Below are positions 42,650 through 53,203 of a stretch of 64,000 nucleotides of DNA, piece after piece. The translations under genes were made by a program, and so were the position numbers. The notes under the pieces were generated by a model that had not been told where the DNA came from, searched no databases, and saw nothing but the letters and a program-made list of their open reading frames with translations. Source of the stretch: Carallia brachiata (taxonomy: Eukaryota; Streptophyta; Magnoliopsida; Malpighiales; Rhizophoraceae); assembly GCA_021464245.1 (NCBI GenBank), contig JADCRB010000068.1, positions 1,181,427 through 1,245,426 on the forward strand, written 5' to 3'. Each line of letters starts with the position of its first letter. The stretch's first letter is position 1.

Positions 42650-42733
42650 AAGCTAATAAAGAGTAGGCTAAAAGAATAAAGAGAAAAGAAAAGACGGTTG
42701 CCAGCAAAAACTCTATGAAGAAAACTCAGATCA

Positions 42734-43057
42734 GACTCTGATACTAGGAGAAAGTAATACAAGAAATGAGAGAATTTGAGAATGTGAAAATTGTATTACT
42801 CAACTATACAGAGACATTTACAGGAGAACCCTATTTACAGGGTTGCATATAGTTAAATAAGTAAACAATCTACATTAATTACATGATTTTCCAATAATAG
42901 AAAGAATTATATAATAATGGAGAATATTAAAGATATTATTGTAATATGAGGAGATTGCTGTAATGGAAGAGATTACTGTAATTAAGATGAATATGCAAAG
43001 ATCCTGTAATCAGTATAGATATAAAAAGATCCTCAAATCATAATAATATCTTTGACA
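42734..43057 (-). mobile_element. Copia LTR remnant with initiator-Met primer-binding site
   Basis: Plus strand GACTCTGATACTA (42734-42746) is a one-mismatch reverse complement of the usual copia primer site TGGTATCAGAGTC. It is followed by an LTR-like stretch (AGTAATACAAGAAATGAGAG, CCCTATTTACAGGGTTGC) ending ATCTTTGACA. The gypsy element therefore seems to lie in or beside an older copia copy. Confidence 0.5.
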
Positions 43058-44077
43058 CTCATTTTTCCAAATTAATGCATACCCAAAGACACTAAGAACT
43101 ATACTTATCGTGCAACCTAACCTCCAGAGCCTAATTGGGTCTTTCACTGATTTTCCTCCATCTCATCCATATTCACCAATCTTCCTAACAATACGGAGGG
43201 ATCACTTGAAAAATTGAGCCCCACTTGCTACCCAATATTCCATGTGAGCTTAGCTTCCGTCCGTCGTGTTGCTTCTTGATACGGTACCTTTGCCGCAGTA
43301 TCAATTTCTATCATAATCACCTTATTTCTTTGTTGAAAGTTCGCGCCACTAATTGAAAAATCAATGGTCTCCCCAAAAAGTTTGCTTGGTTTTTGGGCCT
43401 TAGGTTGTTTCTTTTCTCTAGATTTTTTTGGGTTTATTTAGTTTACTAACCAAGAGATTAAAAGACATGGCACATTTTTTGCGTGGCTTTGATAAGGAAG
43501 GTTGAGGAAAGGTAAAGGATAAAGGATGAGAGGAGCTCTTGGGTATTTCTGGAATAATTTGGGAAGATGGGATACGTTGACCTTTGGTTGGGCTTGGGCA
43601 ATGTGGTAAGGAGGTAGGGACGTAAGAATTATTTGGTCAAGATTAAGTGAATCTTTAAAGGACTTGGTGATGGAGTGGGCTAGGATAGATGTGGAAGAAG
43701 TAATACGCTTAAGTTTGTTTTTGAGAGTTAATAAAGCTATTCAAGCATTAAATGTCTTCTATATAAGAGAAATTCGTCAACATAGTTTGTTCTAACAACA
43801 ATTTGAATAGAAAAATGACCTGCATATGTTACCATATGAGCCTTGAGGAAATATAATTAATTGTTGAGAATATAGTAGAATAAATTTAGGCCAATATTAT
43901 ATAACCTTGCCGGTTCAAAATTAGAATTTAGCAGAAGTTATGAATATATAAAATGAGATAGATATCATGAAAAAGATTAGAAGGCAATTGGCATATGCAG
44001 GATAAGAGGAACTTCAAACAATTAAGATAAAAATTAGTTGGCAAAAAAAAAAAAAAAAGGAATTGCGAGAAGAACCC
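43058..44077. other. Intergenic, no gene supported
   Basis: 43070-43420 is less AT-rich and looks like decayed coding or element sequence, but all frames carry stops and I recognise no motif. The rest is AT-rich. Confidence 0.5.
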
Positions 44078-44500
44078 ATTGTTGTTGGAACCGGACCGGA
44101 CTGGTTCAACCAGTGTCCGGCGAAAGGTTCGGACTGGTTAATGGTAATTTTTGATACTTAACTCAGATCGGTCAAAACCGGTCAAGAACCTGTCAAAACC
44201 GGTAAAAAATCGGACCGGTCTAAACCAAATCAAAATTTCATAAATTATAATTTGATCTCAAGTTTTATTTAAATTGTAATTTGAGCTTTAAATTTAATTA
44301 AAACTTTCAATTTAGTCCTAAATTTATCAAAACTTTCATTTAATCCTTAAAAATAAAAAAAAATTAATATTTAATCACTATATATAAGTATTATTTTTTT
44401 AAATTACTTATATATATATATATAATACCGGTTCGACTGGTTCAACCGGTTGAACCTTAACCCATTAATATTTTTAGTTCGATGATCGGTTCGGTTCTGA
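44078..44500. repeat. MITE-like repeat with GAACCGGACC-type ends
   Basis: The left TTGTTGGAACCGGACCGGAC and the reverse complement of the right end (GTTGTCAGAACCGAACCGA) match imperfectly. Inside there are repeated ACTGGTTCAACC and ACCGGTTGAACC motifs. No coding. Confidence 0.45.
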
Positions 44501-45079
44501 CAACGTTGGAAGAACCTGTTCTCTTTTTTAATTTTTTAAGTTCAAGCATTTGAAACATAAACCTAAAACTAAGAGTTTGAGTACTAGTTTTAGAACAACG
44601 CACACATGAAAAAAAATTAAAAAAAAGAAAAAGCAAAAGGAGGAAAAAACTTAGCATGGACCCATCCAAAAATTGGTCTTCAAAAATTGGGAGGAAAGGA
44701 AGCACTTCTATGTCTCTAACAACATTGGACAGTCGCACTCCCATCCAAGAGATCGTTCTAGTTCTAGTTCTAGTTCTAGCAAACATAGCAATTTTGAAGT
44801 ATTCAATCATATGCCAAAGCAAACACAAGGTAGCTCTGATAATACACAATAATAATAATAATCAATCATTAGATAATTCGTATCACTAGTCGGTCGGATC
44901 ACGGAAATATTTAAAAAAAAAAAAAAGAAGAAGACTTCTATTACATTTTTTCAAACATTTGCAAAAGCTTATTTGTGTAGATCAAACGAAGAAGAAGCAA
45001 AAGTGGTTGGCACACTTTAATGGTGCTTCATTCCCAAAAACAGTTAGCCCCTGAAACTAATATGAGGAACCCCGCAGAT

Positions 45080-45491
45080 CATGTTATGGCACAAACTTTC
45101 CAAGCAATCTTTAAGGAAGAGAATCAGACTTCCAAACCAGACTATCCCACCACAATATCTCGCCTATTATTTCCCTCAAATTCATTGCACTGCTAGAATC
45201 AAGTGGGAGCTCATGCAGATTGGGGCAATGTTTCACGCTGACCCTTACTAGGTAATCTAAAGGTAATGCATTTCTACATAAGCGCTAGAAGTTTGGCAGA
45301 TCTGTCAAAGACAACACACTACGATTGAAGAACAAGTCCAAGTTTTCCTCATCTTGTCCTATAGTTCTACCATTTCCGTACATTCCCGTATTTCTAAAGA
45401 TTCAAGGTTAGGAGCATAAATTAGCCAATTTGCAGTTTCTATTGGACAATCTCGTATATGCACCACAACAAGGTTTTGAGAGTTCTGACAT
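45080..45491 (-). pseudogene. CNL-type NBS-LRR resistance gene remnant, 3' part
   Basis: The minus strand reads LVVVHIRDCPIETANWLIYA, PNLESLEIRECTEMVEL then a stop; further on VRVSVKHCPNLHELPLDSSS and WWDSLVWKSD. These are LRR and C-terminal landmarks of the RPS2/RPS5-like CNL class. Stops and frame changes show it is dead. The copia element begins immediately at 45497; the interrupted continuation is at 52618-52700. Confidence 0.7.
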
Positions 45492-45496
45492 TGTAA

Positions 45497-45937
45497 TGTG
45501 GGAATATTTGAATCATATTAGAGCCCAAATAAATTGAGCGGAAAATATACCTTCAGTCATATTGATCAACAATTAATTGCCACAAGCAGGAACGATTACT
45601 CAAAGGAATAAAAAAACTGATGTGTTTTAATATTTAGTGACAGTGCCTTCTAGTCTATGACCGAATGCTTTTCGAAGCGTTCAGAGATGGTTAATAGGCT
45701 TCTCCTTATATAGGCTAGGCTAAGGACCCTGTCAGTTACTGATCTTTACCCTCACTTACTCCCATCACGGATAGTGGCTGTAACTGATTTGAACTCTAAC
45801 TAATTTCCGTATACGATCACAATAAGTGGGTAGTTATATTTTATTGATTTGTAATAATCACCTTAAGAGATAAATAATTCTTATTTATCCCTTTCCTTAT
45901 CTCTTATCATGTGGGCCACCTTAAAGATAATTCAACA
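45497..45937 (-). repeat. Copia 3' LTR
   Basis: Plus-strand ends TGTGGGAATATTTG and TAATTCAACA. The internal CTCCTTATATAGGCTAGG is a TATA-like promoter segment shared with the other LTR. Confidence 0.88.
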
Positions 45938-46307
45938 TTCTCCCACTTGGCCCGCATGATACTGAATATGTGATATCTGTATTCATGACCATAACATGAA
46001 CTACCCATACAAGCTAGTTTGTAACTGTAGTTTGTTTAACTAGAAATCTCTATACATGGATCATGGCGGTTATGCAACACTTTTGAAACATTTCCTTCTA
46101 TGCATCACGATGCTAGTGAATTTCCAATCAAACACTTTAGTGAGGCAAAACTTTATTGAATGAAAAACTTTAAGCCTCAATTCATTCAGGTCCCAAATAA
46201 CTTCATTGCAAATAAACTTTATGTGCACAAAATAATTCTTTATTTGCAAATAACCCAAAGGATTTCCAAAATACCGAAACATCAGAGAATATAATCTAAA
46301 ACAAAAC

Positions 46308-47345
46308 TTAAATAGAGCTAACTAGACCTATACACTTAACATGATCCTTATATAACTTAGCCGGCAATCCTTTAGTCATAGGATCAGCAACCATAAGTTG
46401 AGTACTGATATTCTCTATTACAATTGCTTGCTCTTTAACATGATCTCTGACAACCAGAAACTTTATATCGATATGCTTGCTTCGCCTTCCGCTTTTATTG
46501 TTCTTTGAAAAGAACACCGCAGCTGAATTATCACAGTATATCTTTAGTGGTCTAGAAATAAAATCCACAATCTGCAATCCTGTAATAAAATTCTTTAACC
46601 ATAAAGCCTGTGCTGTAGTCTCATGACATGCTACAAATTCCGCTTCCATAGTGGAAGAAGCAATAATGGTTTGCTTCATACTTCTCCAAGATACAACACC
46701 TCCAGCAAGCATAAAAATGTATCCAGTAGTAGACTTTCTAGTGTTTACACAACCAGCAAAATCCGCATCCGAATACCCGACCACTTCCAAACAGTCAGTG
46801 TGTCTGTGTGTAAGCCTATAGTCCTTGGTTCCTTGTAGATACCTCATAACTTTCTTACAAGCTTTCCAGTGCTCTAACCCAGAATTACTTTGGTATCTTC
46901 CCAACATTCCTGCTGCAAATGCAATGTCAAGTCTAGTGCAGACCTGTGCATAAATAAGGCTACCAATTGCTGATGCATATGGTATCTGCTTCATCTCTTC
47001 TCGTTCCAAGTTATTTTGAGGACATTGTGCAAGACTGAATTTGTCCCTTTTGACAATAGGTGCTACAGTGGAAGAGCAGTCTTCCATCCTGAATCTCTCT
47101 AAAACTCTTTCAATGTAGGCCTTCTGAGATAATCCCAAAACTTGCTGAGATCTATCTTTGTGAATTTCTATGCCAACGACATAAGAAGCTTCACCCATAT
47201 CCTTCATTTCAAAGTTCTGATAGAAAAATTTCTTTGTCTCATGTAGCAACCCCAAATTATTACATGCAAGTAAAATGTCATCCACATATAGGACTAAAAT
47301 GATGTACTTGCTCCCACTAACCTTAAGGTATATACACTGATCCAC
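46308..47345 (-). CDS. Copia RT C-terminal half and RNase H
   Basis: A 345-codon frame with LVLYVDDILLACNNLG (catalytic YVDD), ASYVVGIEIHKDRSQ, YASAIGSLIYAQVCTRLDIA, and RNase H landmarks VVGYSDADFAGC and ASSTMEAEFVA. It is separated from the RT N-terminal half by a stop and frameshift at about 47346-47397. Confidence 0.9.
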   Translation of the reverse strand: MDQCIYLKVSGSKYIILVLYVDDILLACNNLGLLHETKKFFYQNFEMKDMGEASYVVGIEIHKDRSQQVLGLSQKAYIERVLERFRMEDCSSTVAPIVKRDKFSLAQCPQNNLEREEMKQIPYASAIGSLIYAQVCTRLDIAFAAGMLGRYQSNSGLEHWKACKKVMRYLQGTKDYRLTHRHTDCLEVVGYSDADFAGCVNTRKSTTGYIFMLAGGVVSWRSMKQTIIASSTMEAEFVACHETTAQALWLKNFITGLQIVDFISRPLKIYCDNSAAVFFSKNNKSGRRSKHIDIKFLVVRDHVKEQAIVIENISTQLMVADPMTKGLPAKLYKDHVKCIGLVSSI

Positions 47346-47396
47346 AATATTTTTCTTAAAACCATATAAGACTATAATATTGTGAAATTTTATATA

Positions 47397-48101
47397 CTAC
47401 TGTCGGGAGGCTTGCTTGAGCCCATATATGGATTTCTTCAGCTTACATACCAAGTGACTTCCTTCATCAACAGTGAAACCTTCAGGCTGACTCATGTATA
47501 CCTCTTCCTCAAGATCCCCATTCAAGAAGGCAGTTTTGACATCCATCTGATGTAACTCTAAATCAAAATGAGCTACTAAAGCCATGATAATCCTGAATGA
47601 ATCCTTCTTAGAAACTGTAGAGAAGGTTTCATGATAGTCAATGCCTTCTTTTTGAGTAAAACCTTTGGCTACAAGTCTAGCCTTGTATCTCTTAATATTA
47701 CCAGACGAGTCCCTTTTGGTTTTATAAACCCATTTGCAGCCAATGGCTACGACTCCTTCAGGTAAATCAATAAGGTCCCAAACTTGATTGTTGGCCATAG
47801 ATTCCATCTCTTCCTTCATGGCATTGTACCATAATTCTGACTTTTCATTTTCCATGGCTTGTGAAAACGTGCAAGGATCATCCTTATGATTAATATCAGT
47901 CTCTTGCAAGTATACAAGATAGTCATTAGGAATTGCAGATTTTCTTACTCTTGAGGATCTCCTTAGCCCTTCATTTTGTGGATTTTCATTATGTGGTTCA
48001 TGTGCCACTGGTTCCACATTTGCTTGCACTGCATTGGGCTCTTGATCTTCAATTTTTTGTTCATTAATATCACTATGTGAACCTTCTTGAACAACAATCA
48101 A
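47397..48101 (-). CDS. Copia RT N-terminal half
   Basis: Reads [57 protein letters not shown] and [14 protein letters not shown], then stops. Typical copia RT motifs, frame-broken from its neighbours. Confidence 0.9.
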   Translation of the reverse strand: MIVVQEGSHSDINEQKIEDQEPNAVQANVEPVAHEPHNENPQNEGLRRSSRVRKSAIPNDYLVYLQETDINHKDDPCTFSQAMENEKSELWYNAMKEEMESMANNQVWDLIDLPEGVVAIGCKWVYKTKRDSSGNIKRYKARLVAKGFTQKEGIDYHETFSTVSKKDSFRIIMALVAHFDLELHQMDVKTAFLNGDLEEEVYMSQPEGFTVDEGSHLVCKLKKSIYGLKQASRQ

Positions 48102-48225
48102 TCATCTAGAGTTTATGGAACTTTCAGTGGAGACCTTATTTTCCTCAAATTGCACATATCGAGGAAATCCACTCCCACTAAACTCGTGATCCTCAAGAAA
48201 TTTTGTATTCCTAGTTTCAACAATT

Positions 48226-49210
48226 CTAGGCGTGCTTGAAAGACAATAAAAATTTGTATCCCTTGGAGTTTACTGTATAGCCTATGAAAAACCAACTAGT
48301 TGTCATTGAATTTAATTTCTTTAATTGAGGATTATAAACCCTCACTTCAGCAGGACAACCCCATACATGCATATGTCTTAGACTGGGTTTCCATCCATTC
48401 CACAACTCAAAAGGAGTTTTAGGAACAGCTTTCGATGGAACTCTATTTAAGACATATACTGCAGTTTTCAAGGCTTCACTCCATAAACTTAATGGGAGAC
48501 TAGAATTACTAATTATGCTCCTCACCATGTCCATAAGTGTTCGGTTCCTTCTTTTCTGCAACACCATTTTGTTGAAGTGTACCCGAAGTGGTATACTGTG
48601 CAATAATACCCTCCTTTTCAAGGAACTTAGCAAATGGACCTTTCATTTGTCCCATTTCTGTGTACCTTCCATAATATTCTCCACCCCTGTCAAATCTTAT
48701 AATTTTGATCCTTTTATCCTTTTGTTTCTTTACTTCAACCTTATATGTTTTAAAAGCATTAAGTGCTTCAGCTTTATCAAACAATAAGTAGAGATACATG
48801 AATCTTGTATGGTCATCAATGAATGAGATAAAGTATCTCTGACCATTGAAACAAGGAGTGGGAAATGGTCCACATATATCTGTGTGTACAATCTCAAGAA
48901 TCTCTGAACTTCTCTTAGCACCTTTAGTATTCTTGTTAGTTTGCTTACCCTTTATGCAATCCACACAAGTACCAAAATCTGTAAAGTCAAGAGTTGTTAA
49001 AACTCCATCATTCTCAAGCCTGTTTATTTTCTCAAGAGAGATGTGGCCTAATCTTTTGTGCCATAATTGAGAAGATTGCTCATTAATAACACATATCTTT
49101 GTGTCGACACTGTCATGCAATGTAACATTGCATTCTTGAGTGGGGTCTAAATCGAATTTGTATAAACCATCAACCAAATGACCAGAACCAACATTAATTT
49201 TATTATGCAA
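48226..49210 (-). CDS. Copia integrase (two overlapping broken frames)
   Basis: 49210-48509 has the HHCC zinc domain ([10 protein letters not shown]...CVDCIKGKQ) and catalytic [20 protein letters not shown] and QQNGVAEKK. 48633-48226 continues with [20 protein letters not shown] and [15 protein letters not shown] in another frame. The frameshift is in the 48510-48560 region. Confidence 0.88.
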
Positions 49211-49228
49211 AATATTGAAACTTTTGTT

Positions 49229-50410
49229 CTAAAAAACAAACTGATAATTAAACTGAGCTAAACTAGAAATTGAAACTAAATTCCTAGAGAACGAAGGAAT
49301 ATAAAAAGTATTTTGCAAATCTAAAACAAATCCAGTCTTTAAAATTAAACGATAAGTCCCCACAGCTTCAACATGAGAGCGCATCCGATTTCCTGAATAG
49401 ATGCCTTGCTCACTTTCCTTTGGCTTCGTTAGCTCCAGAAAGCCCTGCATAGTATTGGCAATATGGATTGTAGAACCAGAATCAATCCACCATGTATTAT
49501 TTGGAGCATCAACTAAAAAAGATTGATGACACACTAAAGATATAATAATACCTTTCTTTTCCAGCCATGCCTTATATTTGAGGCAATCCTTCTTCATGTG
49601 TCCACGTTTCCTACAGAAGAAGCATGGTACTTTATTGCCATATTTCTTCATTGGCACATTTGCATCTTTCTTCCAGTATGGAGCACCTTTATCTTTTTTG
49701 TTCTTCGCCTTCTCTTTAATCACGAGATGAGCACTTTCCAGATTCTTGTGCTTCATTCTTTCCTCCTCTTGAACACACATGGTCAGAAGCTCATTGATTA
49801 GCCATTTATCCTTATGTGTGTTATATGATATCTTGAAAGGCGTATATGCAGGAGGAAGAGAATTCAGGATAAAGTGAACCAGAAAGGTATCAGATATATC
49901 AACCTCAAGGGACTTAAGTTGAGAAGCAATATCCCTCATTTCCATAATGTGCTCACGCACACCTTTAGAACTGTCAAAATTCTTTCCTGAAAGTTTCTTC
50001 ATAAGGGTGCTGGCCAATGCCTTATCAGATTTTACAAACTGTTCTTCAATGGCTTTCATGAAATCTTTGGCCTTTTCTTTATCTAGAATAGAGCCCCTGA
50101 TGCTTTTGCTGATGTGGGACGTAATGAGCATCAAACTCAGGCGATTGGATCGCTCCCACTTTTCAAAAGCAGCTCTCTCATTTGGCGTACTTGTTTCCGT
50201 GGGAACAAGTGGTTCATCCACACGGAAGGCCAAATCCATATCCATGCACCCTAAAGCCAAAATGACCTTTTTTTTCCAATCCACAAAATTATCACCCGAC
50301 AACATTGGAATACGAGAAGGATCATAAAAAGTAGTAGGAATAACTGCATTAACCAAGAAATATACATACATTAATGTCATGAGAATAACCATCACAAAAT
50401 ATAAATTCAA
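49229..50410 (-). CDS. Copia gag and protease
   Basis: A 393-codon frame. Gag core FVDWKKKVILALGCMDMDLA; CCHC knuckle CFFCRKRGHMKKDC; protease WWIDSGSTIHIANTMQGF with the DSG site. The N-terminal about 22 residues are probably not native; the usual start is near the FYDPSRIPMLSG block. A stop ends it before integrase. Confidence 0.88.
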   Translation of the reverse strand: MNLYFVMVILMTLMYVYFLVNAVIPTTFYDPSRIPMLSGDNFVDWKKKVILALGCMDMDLAFRVDEPLVPTETSTPNERAAFEKWERSNRLSLMLITSHISKSIRGSILDKEKAKDFMKAIEEQFVKSDKALASTLMKKLSGKNFDSSKGVREHIMEMRDIASQLKSLEVDISDTFLVHFILNSLPPAYTPFKISYNTHKDKWLINELLTMCVQEEERMKHKNLESAHLVIKEKAKNKKDKGAPYWKKDANVPMKKYGNKVPCFFCRKRGHMKKDCLKYKAWLEKKGIIISLVCHQSFLVDAPNNTWWIDSGSTIHIANTMQGFLELTKPKESEQGIYSGNRMRSHVEAVGTYRLILKTGFVLDLQNTFYIPSFSRNLVSISSLAQFNYQFVF

Positions 50411-52179
50411 ACCTTCCTGTGGGTAGAGGTCACTACACGCATTGAATTCATATATATACTTTACAATAAGACTAATGAATCAAACATTAAAATTCAAAAA
50501 TTTCCATACTTGTGGGTATAGGAAAAACCAAATTTTAACATCTAATTCAAAATCTTATTCCAATTAATTCAATAAAATAAATACCTCCTTGTGGGATCAA
50601 GTAATTTATTTCAAAGAATTAATTATAATTTTTATATGTCATTTATAGTCCAATAATTATATCCTTATGTGATTTCCTTATAAATCACTAACATCATAAT
50701 AATTTAAAATGTTGTGACCACTCTTAAATTACCATAATATTCCTTAAATGACATTCATATGATTTATTGTAGATCATGCATAAATATATTTACATGTATA
50801 GTCTAAAACATTTATTTGTGCGTCCGAACAATTTAAAATTAAAAGAATAACCAAAATCGTTGCCTTCCTGGATCACATTATTGGCTTTTGTACCATCATC
50901 ACCATGTATGACCATTCATACGTATTGGGCAGTTTTGTGAAGTAAAATACTTTCCAAGTTAAATATAATTGTGAACTGAACCGAAACCATCAGCCAATAC
51001 AAATATTGTTGATCAAGCCATACTGACTGCCTTTGTTTGACAATTCATAAGAAACAGTTGCACCAATAAATCGGTCAATTAAGTATCCTTTTGTTCTTCG
51101 GTCACCGATTACCAGTGTTGTCATTCATATCTATCTTCATGCATGTATATCATCAGCATTACCATGTATAATGTTCCTTTATTAATATTTATTACATGAC
51201 ATACATATGCACATGGTGCAAAAGACAAGCCTGACTTGTAGCAGGAATATGCAAAAACCAATCCATAAATGGGACCCACAAAAACTTATATTATATAGGT
51301 TTCTACACTATGCACAATACCAAATTCATACATCCACTGAACCATCTTCAGTCATATTCATAAGTCACATTTTACATCATGTTAATATGCCATAAATGAG
51401 AAAATTTCAAACAATTTTCTTTTGTTGATTTTTTTTTTGATTTAAAAATATGTGACCAGATTATACCTTTATTGATCTGTTTATCTATAACTTAGAAATT
51501 AACAATCAAAACCACCTTTTATGTAACAATCATACACGTGATGCAACCCAAAACATCATCATCATCATGTCTTTATTCACATATACATATACGGCATACA
51601 TGGGTTAAAATATACATAGAAGGCCTGATATTGTTGATTCAATACTAGATTTAATTTGAGCCATGTAGTTACTGTATCCAGATGTATTTTAATGACAATA
51701 GCCTCGTACCGAGAATTATAATCATGCTATAAAAATTATTATTATTATTTTATTTTTTTTTTTTTTGTTTCTGACGCCAAAGAACAGATACATTCGGCAG
51801 ACATCGCATCAAACTCAGTCCATAAATAAAACGTGGTTATGTACACATGCCATGTATGTATTGTCCATGATAAAAAATAATGACAATGGCAAATTAAAAG
51901 ATGTCGTGTAAAAGGGCTATAGACATATAATTGATAAACATGCAATCGGTCATGGCAAAATCACGGTCCACCGAAAAACAAATAGAATATGCATGTGTGT
52001 TGTGTATACTTTGGTGAACGTACATATACTGAACCATGCATAAACTACGTGCAAGTCTTCAATTAACAAAATTATCAATCATGCATATATAAACGATGCA
52101 TATTCATCAATTAGAGGAATCAGATTCAATCAAACCGCATATATAAACTTGAGATTGTAATCAATATAACTGAAAGGGA
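50411..52179 (-). other. Copia 5' leader region, no coding seen
   Basis: AT-rich sequence between the primer-binding site and gag. Open frames are short and unconvincing. It is unusually long for a copia leader, so other insertions may be hidden in it. Confidence 0.5.
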
Positions 52180-52194
52180 GACTCTGATACCACA

Positions 52195-52617
52195 TGTGGG
52201 AATATTTGAATCATATTAGAGCTTAAATAAATTGAGCGGAAGACATACCTTCAGTCATATTGATCAACAATTAATTGCCACGAGCAGGAACGATCACTCA
52301 AAGGAATAAGAAAACTGATGTGTTTTAATATTTAGTGACAGTGTCTTCTAGTCTATGACCGAATGCTTTTCGAAGCGTTCTAACAGGGTTCTCCTTATAT
52401 AGGCTAGGTTAGGGAGCCTATCAGTTACTGATCTTTACCCCCACTTCCTTCCATCAAGGATAGTAACTGTAACTGATTTGAACTTTAACTAACTTTTCTT
52501 ACACGATCACAATAAGTAGGTAGTTATACTTTATTGATTTATAATTATCACCTTAAGAGATAAATAATTCTTATTTATCCCTTTCCTTATCTCTTATCAT
52601 GTGTGCCACCTTAAAGA
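52195..52617 (-). repeat. Copia 5' LTR (about ten bases missing at its outer end)
   Basis: Aligns to the 3' LTR from TGTGGGAATATTTG to CACCTTAAAGA. The terminal TAATTCAACA of the other copy is replaced by CTCGGGCAGG. Confidence 0.88.
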
Positions 52618-52700
52618 CTCGGGCAGGGTCAATCGGTATCACAAGTCCCTCCAAATCTTCTTGATTGATGATCTGAAGTAAACTCGAGTGATACAAAAGC
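52618..52700 (-). pseudogene. Continuation of the NBS-LRR remnant on the far side of the copia element
   Basis: The minus strand reads about LLQIINQEDLEGLVIPIDPA up to the copia boundary, then resumes at 45491. The match to an LRR protein is modest by itself, and is supported mainly by adjacency. Confidence 0.4.
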
Positions 52701-53203
52701 TAATCTGAATACAGTGTGAGCCATGTGACTGAAAAAATAACAGCCCACCCGACCTGACCGTTTGACAGTTCAATGCATAATTGGATGAAAAACATACACA
52801 AACGAAAAAAAATAAATTAGTACAATTACAAGTAAATAATTATTATTTATAATAAAAATTAATAAAATTAATGATATTTTATTAATTTTTTAGTATAAAT
52901 AATAATTAATTAATTATACAATTTGACTGATTAAATACATTATAAATTTTTTATCTATATTTGTATGTTCCGTCTAATTGGACTCTAACTGGAACCCAAT
53001 GATCAGTATCAGCAGCACTTAACTCAACTCTACAAGCTGCCTGACTGTTGACTGTCGAGCTTTCTCTCTCACTCCTGGAAACATTTCCACTTTGCATTAC
53101 TCTAAAACGAGCCTTTAGAAAGGTACATTTTGTGTCAAATATCGGAGCCATAGGAAAAAAAATATGCCTTTTTCCTGTGAGGGAGACGAACGAAGGACGC
53201 TTA
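52701..53203. other. Upstream region of the REM/B3 gene
   Basis: AT-rich sequence to about 52970, then a mixed stretch that may be the promoter or leader of the B3 gene. No clear TATA box could be fixed. Confidence 0.45.

Larger units (their letters stand above)
45497..52617 (-). mobile_element. Ty1/copia LTR retrotransposon inserted in the NBS-LRR remnant
   Basis: Minus-strand order: 5' LTR (52617-52195), primer site TGGTATCAGAGTC (52192-52180), leader, gag-protease, integrase, RT, RNase H, polypurine tract (GGGCCAAGTGGGAGAA), 3' LTR (45937-45497). The integrase-before-RT order is diagnostic of copia. The LTRs differ by many substitutions and an indel, so it is an older insertion than the Tat element. 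The upstream end of the 5' LTR lacks about ten bases, and no target duplication is visible. Confidence 0.92.
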
